A stretch of 64,000 nucleotides of DNA. Source: an uncultured Eggerthella sp. (lineage in GTDB: Bacteria; Actinomycetota; Coriobacteriia; Coriobacteriales; Eggerthellaceae). A program made the position numbers and the translations under genes. Position 1 is the first letter of the stretch; each line of letters starts with the position of its first letter. The stretch is from assembly GCA_937998355.1 (NCBI GenBank), contig CALLDI010000011.1, positions 62,001 to 126,000 on the forward strand, in the 5' to 3' direction. The notes beneath the pieces are model-generated. The model was not told the DNA's origin and did no database searches. It worked only from the letters and a program-made list of their open reading frames with translations. This document shows, piece after piece, positions 44,185 to 51,647 of the stretch.

Positions 44185-45195
44185 ATGGCATGCAATAATT
44201 TCGTATTCGTAGGAGATACCGAGATTGGCTCTCGCATCTCTCAGTCGCTCGTCGAAGGGGGATTCTCTTCGGCTCCCGGGCTTCGTGATGCCGACGTGGT
44301 CTTCACGTACTATGAAACGCAGCAGGGTCTGGAAGACCTGTATTTCGATACCCAGGGTCTCTTGCAGGAGACGAAGCAGGATGTGGTGCTGGTCGATCTG
44401 AGCCCTACTACGCCGACGTTCGCGCGCGAGCTCTATGCGGTCGCACGTGTGAACGACCGCTATACGCTCGATGCGCCGCTGGTGGTGCGCAACATCGTCG
44501 AAGAGGATGCCTTCGCTGAGAAGGACAATCTCTTGATGTTCGTGGGCGGCGAAGAGGAGAGCTTCGAAGCGGTGCGCGACATGCTCCATGCCATCGCGCG
44601 CCATGTGCTGTATCTGGGCGAAGCGGGTTGTGGCCAGAGCGCTAAGATCATGGCCACGCTGCAGCGCGCATCAGCGCTCATCGGTGTCATCGAATCGTAT
44701 GCGACCTATGTGAACGGGGATGTCGTCTTCGATTGGGAAGAGGTCATCGATACGCTCAGCGTTGCAGGCTGCGTCTCTCCGGTGAACATCGCCTATATCG
44801 ATGCGATCCGCAATCATGATTTCACGGGCACCTATACCGTCGAGATCCTCATGGCGGAGTTGGTGGCGGCGCTCTCGATGGCCGACGATAAGGACCACAT
44901 CATCCCGCAGGCTGAAGCTGGTTTTCGCCTCATGGAACTGCTGGCGATGGTGGGCGGTGCGGCTTATAATCCTGCGGCGCTCGCGCTCATCTTCGATGAT
45001 GAGGAGGCGGCTCAGAAGTTCGGACTCGATTGGTCGCGTGCAGCAGGAGCCTACGAAGAGCATGCGCATCACGATCACGACTGCGACTGCGGCCACGGAC
45101 ACGATCATGCTTTTGACGTGATCGACGACGAGGTGGATTTCTACGATGCGACCGAAGGGTTCCCTGAAGCGTTCGGCGGTTTCTCCTCTAATTAA
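44185..45195 (+). CDS. Beta-hydroxyacid dehydrogenase-like protein with His/Cys-rich tail
   Basis: A 336-residue protein of the 3-hydroxyisobutyrate / 6-phosphogluconate dehydrogenase superfamily. The dinucleotide loop is degenerate (FVGDTEIG instead of GxGxMG). The catalytic-lysine segment is GCGQSAKIMATL, and the C-terminal all-helical domain is present. Residues after about 291 add a tail with alternating His, Asp and Cys (HAHHDHDCDCGHGHDHAF) that looks metal-binding. Substrate and cofactor use are not clear. It ends the mdh-degV run; AGAGG precedes the ATG. Confidence 0.72.
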   Translation: MACNNFVFVGDTEIGSRISQSLVEGGFSSAPGLRDADVVFTYYETQQGLEDLYFDTQGLLQETKQDVVLVDLSPTTPTFARELYAVARVNDRYTLDAPLVVRNIVEEDAFAEKDNLLMFVGGEEESFEAVRDMLHAIARHVLYLGEAGCGQSAKIMATLQRASALIGVIESYATYVNGDVVFDWEEVIDTLSVAGCVSPVNIAYIDAIRNHDFTGTYTVEILMAELVAALSMADDKDHIIPQAEAGFRLMELLAMVGGAAYNPAALALIFDDEEAAQKFGLDWSRAAGAYEEHAHHDHDCDCGHGHDHAFDVIDDEVDFYDATEGFPEAFGGFSSN

Positions 45196-45273
45196 GCTCT
45201 TTCGCACGTATCCTTCAATTTCGCGCTCGTGCCTTCGGTGCCGTGTGCGATCGTATCGAGCGTGATATCAGCC

Positions 45274-46212
45274 ATGTTCTCCTATCAGACATCAGATCGG
45301 ATCACCGCCTATGAGGCGTGCATGCTCTGCCCGCGTGCGTGCAACATCGATCGCACGCGTAGAGTGGGCGTGTGCGGGGCACGCGAGGTCTTGAAGATCG
45401 GACGCGCTGCACTGCATTGGTGGGAAGAGCCTTGCCTGGTGGGCGATCGGGGCAGTGGAGCGATCTTCTTCGCACACTGTGCGCTCGGCTGCGTCTATTG
45501 TCAGAACAAGCGGCTTGCTGAAGGCGAGGGCATCGAGGTCGATCCTCAGCGTTTGGCCGAGATCATGCTCGAGCTGCAGAACGAACAGCATGCAGCGAAC
45601 ATCAATCTGGTGACCGCGAGCCATTATGCGCCGACGGTCGCAGCGGTGCTGTCTGTGCTGCGCGGATCGGGTCAGCTGCATATTCCGGTGGCCTGGAACA
45701 CGTCCGGCTACGAGCGTGCCGAGACGCTCGCGCTGCTCGATGGGCTCGTGGATGTGTATCTGGTCGACTTCAAGTACGCGAACGCACAGACCGCCGAGCG
45801 TCTTTCGCGTGCGAAGGATTATCCTGCAGTCGCGCTTGGTGCGATCGAGCGTATGATCCTGCAGGTGGGTGAGCCGCAGTTCGATGAAGCGGGCTACTTG
45901 CGCAAAGGTGTGATCGTACGCCACTTGGTCCTGCCAGGCTATGTGGATGATTCGCTCGCAGCGCTCAAGGTGCTGCATGAGCGATTCGGGCCGCGCGTGA
46001 TGATGAGCATCATGAATCAATTCACCATCGTGGATGATGCGTTCGACCTTGCGGCATATGGACTTGAGCGCGCGGTTTCCGATGAGGATTATGAGCGTGT
46101 GCTTGATTTCGCAGATGAACTGGGGATCGAGGATTATTTTTGGCAGGAGGGCGGGGCCGCCAGCGAAAGCTTCGTTCCAGCCTTCGATGGGACCGGGGTT
46201 GCGCGTTCGTAA
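45274..46212 (+). CDS. Radical SAM protein, PflX-like
   Basis: A 312-residue radical SAM enzyme. The cluster motif CxxxCxxC appears in HCALGCVYCQN near residues 69-77. It is preceded by a second Cys set, ACMLCPRACNIDR, typical of the putative pyruvate-formate-lyase-activating PflX group. NTSGYE and DVYLVDFKYA follow the radical SAM core. Its target protein is not known, and no glycyl-radical enzyme is adjacent. I chose the ATG at 45274, since the upstream GTG at 45229 has no ribosome site and adds no family sequence. The tRNA-Thr gene follows. Confidence 0.86.
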   Translation: MFSYQTSDRITAYEACMLCPRACNIDRTRRVGVCGAREVLKIGRAALHWWEEPCLVGDRGSGAIFFAHCALGCVYCQNKRLAEGEGIEVDPQRLAEIMLELQNEQHAANINLVTASHYAPTVAAVLSVLRGSGQLHIPVAWNTSGYERAETLALLDGLVDVYLVDFKYANAQTAERLSRAKDYPAVALGAIERMILQVGEPQFDEAGYLRKGVIVRHLVLPGYVDDSLAALKVLHERFGPRVMMSIMNQFTIVDDAFDLAAYGLERAVSDEDYERVLDFADELGIEDYFWQEGGAASESFVPAFDGTGVARS

Positions 46213-46234
46213 AGTCGTCGAAGCATGCTATAAT
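46206..46234 (+). promoter_or_regulatory. tRNA-Thr promoter
   Basis: TGCTATAAT at 46226-46234 is a perfect extended -10. TTCGTA lies 17 bases upstream of TATAAT and overlaps the stop of the radical SAM gene. The tRNA starts 17 bases after the -10. Confidence 0.8.
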
Positions 46235-46250
46235 GCTACGCGTCCTACAT

Positions 46251-46326
46251 GCCGACATGGCGCAATTGGTAGCGCAACTGATTTGTAATCAGTGGGTTGC
46301 GGGTTCGATTCCTGTTGTCGGCACCA
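46251..46326 (+). tRNA. tRNA-Thr (anticodon TGT)
   Basis: Complete cloverleaf. The acceptor stem GCCGACA pairs with TGTCGGC, the D-arm contains AATTGGTAGCGC, the anticodon stem ACTGA/TCAGT encloses the loop with TGT at 46284-46286, and the T-arm has GGTTCGATTCC. The genomic sequence ends in A plus CCA. Decodes ACA and probably other ACN codons. Confidence 0.97.
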
Positions 46327-46336
46327 TCAAAATGCC

Positions 46337-46372
46337 AGGTCAACCGCTTCTTGCGCGTTGGCCTTCTTTTTT
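46337..46372 (+). terminator. Terminator after tRNA-Thr
   Basis: AGGTCAACCGC (46337-46347) pairs with GCGTTGGCCT (46355-46364), one bulged C and one G-T pair, followed by TCTTTTTTG. Confidence 0.8.
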
Positions 46373-46480
46373 GCTCGCGTTCGCCGGTAAGCTCGTTCCG
46401 CGCAGTGTGGTACGAACAGGGCACCATCTGCCACGTTTGTTTACGATTGCCTTTCGGCTCGATCGACGTGCCTTCTGACT

Positions 46481-46489
46481 TGCTAGAAT
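46481..46489 (+). promoter_or_regulatory. Extended -10 promoter of the ZIP transporter gene
   Basis: TGCTAGAAT, identical to the rnpB extended -10, 54 bases before the ATG. The rest of the 46373-46543 gap shows no other structure. Confidence 0.6.
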
Positions 46490-46543
46490 GAAGTTCGATA
46501 AGGAGAACTTTCACGGCTTCGAGGAAGGAATGCTCGAGCGAAT

Positions 46544-47335
46544 ATGGATCCAGTGACGCTTGGCATAGTGGTCGCGCTCACGGTGCCGTTGGCAGGAACG
46601 ACGGTCGGCTCGGCGCTCGCATTCTTCATGAAGAAGCAGATGAGCATCCCGTTCCAGAAGGCGCTCGTCGGATTCGCGGCGGGCGTGATGATCGCCGCAT
46701 CGGTCTGGAGCCTCATCAACCCTGCTATCGAGATGGCAGGAGAGCAGGGCATCGTCGCATGGATCCCTGCGGCGGTCGGCTTCCTGTGCGGTATGGGTGT
46801 GCTACTCGTCATCGACTCGCTGTTGCCTCATTTGCATCTCGACTCGAAGAAGCCCGAAGGCGTCCGCAGTAATCTCAAAGAATCGACGATGCTCTTCTTG
46901 GCGGTCGCGATCCACAACTTGCCCGAAGGCATGGCCGTGGGCGTCGTGTTGGCAGGCTTTCTCTCGGGAGAGGGCATCATCGCGCTCGCGGGGCTCGTCG
47001 CGCTCTCTATCGGCATCGCGATCCAGAACATCCCGGAAGGTGCCATCATCTCCATGCCACTCGTTTCGGCTGGCCTATCGCGGAAGAAAGCGTTCGGCTT
47101 CGGCTTCCTTTCGGGTGTGCTCGAGCCCATCGGTGCGCTGCTCATGCTCGCGCTCACCAGTCTCGTCACGCCGTTTCTGCCCTATGTGTTGGCTTTCGCG
47201 GCAGGGGCGATGATCTATGTCGTGGTCGAAGAGCTCATACCCGAAACTCAGGCGGGGAAGCATTCGAATGTAGGAACTATAGGCGTTGCGCTCGGCTTCA
47301 CGCTCATGATGATCCTTGATGTAGCATTAGGTTAA
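46544..47335 (+). CDS. ZIP-family divalent metal transporter (ZupT/GufA type)
   Basis: Inner-membrane importer of zinc or related divalent metals, 263 residues with about eight membrane segments. The two diagnostic pore motifs are HNLPEGMAVG (about residues 124-133) and IQNIPEGAIIS (about 160-170). A loop with HLHLDSKK lies before the first motif. Substrate range is not readable from sequence; ZupT-type members are broad. It is read from its own promoter after tRNA-Thr and followed 31 bases later by a thioesterase gene. Confidence 0.92.
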   Translation: MDPVTLGIVVALTVPLAGTTVGSALAFFMKKQMSIPFQKALVGFAAGVMIAASVWSLINPAIEMAGEQGIVAWIPAAVGFLCGMGVLLVIDSLLPHLHLDSKKPEGVRSNLKESTMLFLAVAIHNLPEGMAVGVVLAGFLSGEGIIALAGLVALSIGIAIQNIPEGAIISMPLVSAGLSRKKAFGFGFLSGVLEPIGALLMLALTSLVTPFLPYVLAFAAGAMIYVVVEELIPETQAGKHSNVGTIGVALGFTLMMILDVALG

Positions 47336-47366
47336 CTAAGCGACGAATCGAGTCTGGAGGATTCAT

Positions 47367-47756
47367 ATGTTAGAGACTGGCATCGTTCATACCGAAGCGA
47401 CGATGGTGACCGAACAGAATACTGCTGCGGCATTAGGCAGCGGTACGGTGGCAGTGTTCGCCACTCCTGCGATGATCAACTTGATCGAATACACGTGCGC
47501 GCAAAGCGTGCAAGACGAGCTCGAGCCTGGTCAGACCACGGTCGGTACGCATCTCGACGTGAGCCATGATGCTCCTACGCCCGTTGGTATGGAGGTTCGC
47601 TGCACCAGTACGCTTTCGAAGGTGGATGGTCGTGCGCTCACGTTCGAGGTCGAGGTGAGCGATGGCAAGGATATCGTCGGCCGCGGAACGCATGCCCGCT
47701 TCATCGTGGATAAGGCGAAGTTCGAATCGAAAGCGAACGCGAAGGCGAACGCTTAG
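47367..47756 (+). CDS. Hotdog-fold thioesterase, FlK-like
   Basis: A 129-residue single hotdog-domain protein. The residues resemble fluoroacetyl-CoA thioesterase FlK: VFATPAMINLIEYTC with a threonine and glutamate in the helix, VGTHLDVSHDAPTPVG, and a histidine in GRGTHARFIVD. FlK relatives are common in bacteria that never see fluoroacetate, so the native substrate is unknown. The ATG at 47367 has GGAGG seven bases upstream. A terminator follows. Confidence 0.85.
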   Translation: MLETGIVHTEATMVTEQNTAAALGSGTVAVFATPAMINLIEYTCAQSVQDELEPGQTTVGTHLDVSHDAPTPVGMEVRCTSTLSKVDGRALTFEVEVSDGKDIVGRGTHARFIVDKAKFESKANAKANA

Positions 47757-47781
47757 CATTCGCACATGCGAAGACGTTTCG

Positions 47782-47815
47782 ACGGGTCGGGCTTGTTGCT
47801 CGGCCCGTTTCATTT
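47782..47815 (+). terminator. Terminator after the thioesterase gene
   Basis: ACGGGTCGGGC (47782-47792) pairs with GCTCGGCCCGT (47798-47808) with two wobble pairs and a 5-base loop, followed by TTCATTTC. Confidence 0.7.
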
Positions 47816-47858
47816 CGGGGGCACCGGCCCCTTCGCTCGGCGTTGCGCGAGCTTTAGC

Positions 47859-48884
47859 CTAGGGTTTGCAGCGTGAACAGGGTTGATATCCCTGACCGAT
47901 CAGACTTTCACGACTTGTGGTCACATCCTTGCGGTTCTTCGCTTTTATCTCGGTCGCAGAGCGGCAGTCGGGGTAGTGGAACTTCTTCGTGTTGGTGTTG
48001 AGCACATAGGCGTGTTCAATGCCTTGCGTGTTCGTTTCGCTCGTTCGAGATGCCTCTGTTGTTTCCGCAAGCCTGCTCTCTCCTGTCGCATAGTCGATCG
48101 TCACGCCAGGTTGGACGTTATAGCAATACACGTTGAAGCAGATGGATGCGCCCGCATCGTCGACCGAGAATGCTTCGATCTGAACGCCGCGCGCCACCAG
48201 TTCGTCGTCCCGGAAATCGGGCGTGACGCGCATGAGCACGTGTTTGTCGTGTTCAGGGGTCGCATCCTCTTCGTCGAGGTAATCGCGGATCTCTTGCTCG
48301 AATGGGCCCATCACCTTCTGGTTCAGCTGTTCGGTGCCCGTTATCAGATCGCAGGGGTTGACCGCCTCATCGCTCAAAGAATAGGCGATGAGATGCGAGC
48401 GTTCGTAGAGGTGGTCGAGGCCGATCTCGGGGTAGTAGGCCTGCACCCAGCCGCTCGGGTTCGGCATGTTCGTGTTGCGCTTACTGCCCGGTTTCGGGCG
48501 CGTGTTCTCGCACAGCACTGCGAAGGCTGAAGTAGCGCGACCGAGGCTGTCGAGCTCGCCGTACACTTCAGTGCCATCTTGCGCTGCCAGTTCATCGACG
48601 GTGAACTGCGGCATGTTGTCGTTCAGCTCGATATAGGCCTCGCCAGCATAAGCGGGGATATCCGCAGGATCGAGCGTGCGTTCGGCCTCTGACGTAACGA
48701 CCTCGATCGCAGGGGAGGATGCGTGCTCGTCTGCGATCGTCGAAGTGGCATTCTCGGCTTCGGGGGCATCGGCTGCGCATCCGCCCATCAAGAACAGCGA
48801 GACGATGAGCGCGAAGAATGCAGCGATGAGACGTTCTTTCGCCGTACGATCGCTGTTTTGGAAGAATTGCCCGAGATGCCGCAT
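47859..48884 (-). CDS. Exported DNA/RNA non-specific endonuclease with C-terminal Cys domain
   Basis: A 341-residue exported protein. Positive residues and a hydrophobic segment end in FLMGGC, a plausible lipobox with cysteine 36, so it may be a lipoprotein. An Asp/Glu/Ala-rich linker leads to an EndA-like nuclease domain (about 80-255) with LDHLYERSHLIAYSLS, where the SHLIA histidine is the likely catalytic residue, then NQKVMGPFEQ. A short C-terminal module has KFHYPDCRSATEI and QPCSRCKP, a small-domain signature often seen in surface nucleases. It could serve in nutrient DNA use or uptake. Confidence 0.83.
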   Translation of the reverse strand: MRHLGQFFQNSDRTAKERLIAAFFALIVSLFLMGGCAADAPEAENATSTIADEHASSPAIEVVTSEAERTLDPADIPAYAGEAYIELNDNMPQFTVDELAAQDGTEVYGELDSLGRATSAFAVLCENTRPKPGSKRNTNMPNPSGWVQAYYPEIGLDHLYERSHLIAYSLSDEAVNPCDLITGTEQLNQKVMGPFEQEIRDYLDEEDATPEHDKHVLMRVTPDFRDDELVARGVQIEAFSVDDAGASICFNVYCYNVQPGVTIDYATGESRLAETTEASRTSETNTQGIEHAYVLNTNTKKFHYPDCRSATEIKAKNRKDVTTSRESLIGQGYQPCSRCKP

Positions 48885-48918
48885 GTCGCTCCGTCCCGCT
48901 CGTGGAAATGTAGGCGTT

Positions 48919-48927
48919 ATTCTACCA
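48919..48927 (-). promoter_or_regulatory. Extended -10 promoter of the exported nuclease gene
   Basis: TGGTAGAAT on the minus strand, about 35 bases before the ATG; no -35 is recognised. Confidence 0.45.
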
Positions 48928-48958
48928 CTTCACATGGCGACATCTTCGGGCGTTGCAG

Positions 48959-48964
48959 TATACT
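48959..48964 (+). promoter_or_regulatory. Candidate -10 of hemH
   Basis: TATACT, five of six matches, 26 bases before the hemH start. No clear -35 is seen. Confidence 0.35.
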
Positions 48965-48990
48965 AAGGGTACGTTCTTGGAAGAGGGTCT

Positions 48991-49959
48991 ATGGCTAAAC
49001 GCGGCATCATCATCGCAAATACGGGCAGCCCTGCAGCGCCCACCCCTGAAGCCGTGCGCGCATATCTGCGCGATTTCTTGAGCGACCCTCGCATCTGTCC
49101 GATCAACCCGATCTGCTGGAGATTCATTCTGAACGCCTGCATCCTCCCGAGGCGTTCGGTCGCTTCGGCGAAGAAATACGCATGGATCTGGACGCCGTCA
49201 GGCTCTCCTTTGAGCCTCATCATGGATCTGCTCACGACCAGATTGCAAGATGCGCTCGCGGGCGAGGATGTGCTCGTGCGTTCCGCGATGAGCTATGGCG
49301 AGCCTTCGCTCGAAGAGGTCTTGACTGAAATGCAGGCAGAGGGCTGCGAAGAGCTCGTCGTCATCCCGCTCTATCCGCAAGGCGCGTTCTCCACGACCAA
49401 GGTGGTGGAGGATAAGGTGACGGCAGTGCTCGAGAAACTCGCGTGGAACCCTCAGCTCGAGATGATCGAAGATTACTGCACGAGCGAACTTTACACGAAT
49501 GCCATCGTGCGTTCGATCGAGGCAGCGGGCTTCATCCCTGAAGAGGACACGCTGCTCCTTGCTTTTCACTCCATTCCCATCAAGGATATCGAAGCAGGCG
49601 ATACGTATCCCGATCGCGTCATGGAAAGCAGTAAGGCCATCGCTGAAGGCGTGGGTGCGCGCGCGGACGCGTGGCGCGTGGGGTTTCAATGTCGTTTCGA
49701 TAAGAGTCGTAAGTGGATCGGGCCTTCTACGACGCAGGTCATCGAGGAGTTGCGCGACCATGAGGGTCGGCTGTTCGTCGTCGCGCCGAATTTCTCCATC
49801 GATTGCTTGGAGACGCTTTACGATATCGAGGTCGAGTTGAAGCAGGCGTTCTTCCAGCACTATCCCGAGGCGAGATCGGATGATCTCGTTTACGTTCCTT
49901 GCTTGAACGACTCAGATGACCAGGTCACACTGCTCGCCACGCTCGCACACCACAACTAA
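48991..49959 (+). CDS. hemH: Ferrochelatase (protoporphyrin or coproporphyrin type)
   Basis: Inserts iron into a porphyrin. It has 322 residues. Key points are GIIIANTGSP, FLSDPRI, MSYGEPSLEE, VVIPLYPQGAFSTT, the catalytic histidine in LLAFHSIPI (about residue 193), and the glutamate in DCLETLYDIEVE (about 274). Actinobacterial members often use coproporphyrin III (CpfC); the sequence alone does not decide this. No other haem genes are in the window, so it is an isolated locus. The ATG has GAAGAGGG upstream. Confidence 0.92.
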   Translation: MAKRGIIIANTGSPAAPTPEAVRAYLRDFLSDPRICPINPICWRFILNACILPRRSVASAKKYAWIWTPSGSPLSLIMDLLTTRLQDALAGEDVLVRSAMSYGEPSLEEVLTEMQAEGCEELVVIPLYPQGAFSTTKVVEDKVTAVLEKLAWNPQLEMIEDYCTSELYTNAIVRSIEAAGFIPEEDTLLLAFHSIPIKDIEAGDTYPDRVMESSKAIAEGVGARADAWRVGFQCRFDKSRKWIGPSTTQVIEELRDHEGRLFVVAPNFSIDCLETLYDIEVELKQAFFQHYPEARSDDLVYVPCLNDSDDQVTLLATLAHHN

Positions 49960-49962
49960 AAA

Positions 49963-49985
49963 AGAGCACCCGTAGGTGCCCTTTC
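49963..49985. terminator. Terminator between hemH and the cupin fusion
   Basis: AGAGCACC (49963-49970) pairs with GGTGCCCT (49975-49982) with one mismatch and a CGTA loop. An A-run precedes it and TTTCTC follows, so it can serve both convergent genes. Confidence 0.6.
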
Positions 49986-50008
49986 TCGTAAAGGATGAAC
50001 GATCCACT

Positions 50009-50764
50009 CTAGAGCGCGTCGTAGTGCACGTCATCGACCGACTCGAGCCATTCGTTCGAGGTATCGGTGCCGGGGATCTCGAAGGCGAGATGCGAGAACC
50101 AGCTGTCCGCTGCAGCACCATGCCAATGCTTCACGTTCGCGGGAATATGCACGACATCGCCCGGAACCATGAGCTGCGCAGGCTCGCCCCATTCCTGATA
50201 CAAACCGCGTCCGCCAACGCATACGAGCATCTGGCCACCGCCTTCAGTGGCGTGATGGACATGCCAATTATTGCGGCAGCGCGGCTCGAACGTGACGTTG
50301 AAGAACGGCACCTGCTCGGTCGATACGGGTGCCAGGTAGCTGTTGCCGATGAAGTACTGCGCGAAAGCGGTATTGGGATCGCCGATAGGGAACATGATGG
50401 TGCGTGCGTAGGCCGCCATCGCATCGTCGGTCGCATCGGGATCTTCTGCCCACACGCTGGTAGCGAGGCGGAATGCCGCCCACGCTTTCGGCCAGCCTGC
50501 ATAGAACGCGGCATGCGTGAGGATCTCGGCGATCTCGCTTTTCGTGATGCCGTTGTTCTTCGCATTCTGCAGATGATGCTCGAATGAAGAATCAGTAAGA
50601 CCTTGCGCCATGAGCGCGACCACGGTGATGAGGCTGCGGTCGCGTAACGAGAGCTCATCCTCGCGGCTCCACACTTCGCCGAAGAGGATATCATCGTTCA
50701 AGTGTGCGAATTCGGGAGCGAAATCTCCCAACTGATCGCGACCTGCGGTCTGTTTCACTGCCAT
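50009..50764 (-). CDS. Carboxymuconolactone decarboxylase-cupin fusion
   Basis: A 251-residue fusion. Residues about 15-105 form a carboxymuconolactone decarboxylase-like alpha domain (RDRSLITVVALMAQG, EIAEILTHAAFYAGWPKAWAA). Residues about 140-235 form a cupin with metal ligands in NWHVHHATEGGGQ and PANVKHWHGA. The CMD part lacks the paired cysteines of peroxiredoxin-like members. The start at 50764 has GAGG eight bases upstream; the GTG at 50773 is rejected. It reads from a MerR-type promoter, so it probably belongs to an electrophile or oxidative-stress response. Confidence 0.86.
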   Translation of the reverse strand: MAVKQTAGRDQLGDFAPEFAHLNDDILFGEVWSREDELSLRDRSLITVVALMAQGLTDSSFEHHLQNAKNNGITKSEIAEILTHAAFYAGWPKAWAAFRLATSVWAEDPDATDDAMAAYARTIMFPIGDPNTAFAQYFIGNSYLAPVSTEQVPFFNVTFEPRCRNNWHVHHATEGGGQMLVCVGGRGLYQEWGEPAQLMVPGDVVHIPANVKHWHGAAADSWFSHLAFEIPGTDTSNEWLESVDDVHYDAL

Positions 50765-50849
50765 AGGGATCACCTCGTATGCTTCGTTGCGGGATGGCTG
50801 TTCGTTCGCTCGTCGAGCTTCGCAGCATATGTTCTTGTTGCGCTTTCCT

Positions 50850-50881
50850 ATTCTCTTACTTCAACCTAACTTTAAGTCAAG
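50850..50881 (-). promoter_or_regulatory. MerR-type promoter with 19-base spacer
   Basis: On the minus strand TTGACT (50875-50880) and GAGAAT (50850-50855) are 19 bases apart. The spacer begins TAAAGTTAGG. The segment 50859-50881 is bounded by CTT and AAG with a partial dyad. A 19-base spacer with such a dyad is the hallmark of MerR-family promoters. No merR gene is adjacent. The remaining upstream gap 50882-50981 shows nothing else. Confidence 0.6.
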
Positions 50882-50981
50882 CGCATCGAGAGCTCGATGG
50901 AAATATGGTTCATGCTTCGCTCGCACTCTAGGGCAAGCTCGGTGATATGGAGATCATCATGACGGGATCCGAACGATCTTG

Positions 50982-51491
50982 CTAGGACACGAAGGGGAGA
51001 AGTGCGGTTCGGTAAGCTTCGACCAGATCGGGCAGGCGCATGGCAGCGTTCGCGGGACTGGTGGAGGGGAGCTGGACGCAGGGGATGCCGAGGGCAGGTT
51101 CGCAGAGCTTTCGGTAGAGCTGTGCGGCTTTCGCACCCGTGCAGAAGATGCGTTCGATGGGCGCGTGGTCGAGGATGAAGCGCAGGTCATTGGGCTTCGG
51201 ATCGCGAATGCTCGCATCGCTCGCGCCCGTTATCTCGCATGATGCGAGCACATCCCAGAGCGCGATATGGTGTTCGAGCAGAAACGTGGTCTTTTCGGGA
51301 ATGCCCTCAGGAACAGGCGTGTCGAACACTGCTGCCAAGACCTTCCAGAATCGGTTCTGGGGATGACCATAGAAGAACCCCTGTTCGCGCGACTTCGGCG
51401 AGGGCATCGTGCCCAGCATGAGCACGCGACTGCGCCGGTCGAAGACGGGCTCGATGTCATGTTCGATATGCTGTGCGATCTCCTTCATCAT
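50982..51491 (-). CDS. DNA-deoxyinosine glycosylase (UDG superfamily, family 6)
   Basis: Removes hypoxanthine from DNA, by homology to family 6 uracil-DNA glycosylases. It has 169 residues. LMLGTMPSPKSREQGFFYG (about residues 24-42) carries the first motif and GHPQNRFWKVLA follows. LPSTSPANAA (about 141-150) is the second motif. Asn in the PQNRFW segment is the proposed catalytic residue. The start may be either of two adjacent ATGs (51491 or 51488). It is a third base-excision or break-repair gene in the window, with nfo and recN, but is not linked to them. Confidence 0.88.
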   Translation of the reverse strand: MMKEIAQHIEHDIEPVFDRRSRVLMLGTMPSPKSREQGFFYGHPQNRFWKVLAAVFDTPVPEGIPEKTTFLLEHHIALWDVLASCEITGASDASIRDPKPNDLRFILDHAPIERIFCTGAKAAQLYRKLCEPALGIPCVQLPSTSPANAAMRLPDLVEAYRTALLPFVS

Positions 51492-51497
51492 AGGATC

Positions 51498-51506
51498 ACT
51501 CTAGCA
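51498..51506 (-). promoter_or_regulatory. Extended -10 promoter of the deoxyinosine glycosylase gene
   Basis: TGCTAGAGT on the minus strand, only seven bases upstream of the start, so the transcript would be nearly leaderless. That short distance weakens the call. Confidence 0.35.
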
Positions 51507-51596
51507 CGCCTCATGCTGCGATGTGGGAGCGCGAAGATCTTTCATGGCTGTATCGTGATGAACGAGCGTGCATCGAGCGAATGTTATCTCATAGTG

Positions 51597-51625
51597 TTCT
51601 CATAGTCCCAGGAATGCGCTAGAAT
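51597..51625 (+). promoter_or_regulatory. Promoter of the PAS-GGDEF gene
   Basis: TTCTCA at 51597-51602 and TAGAAT at 51620-51625, spacer 17, about 23 bases before the ATG at 51648. Confidence 0.55.
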
Positions 51626-51647
51626 ATACGGATACGAAGGGGGTCTT

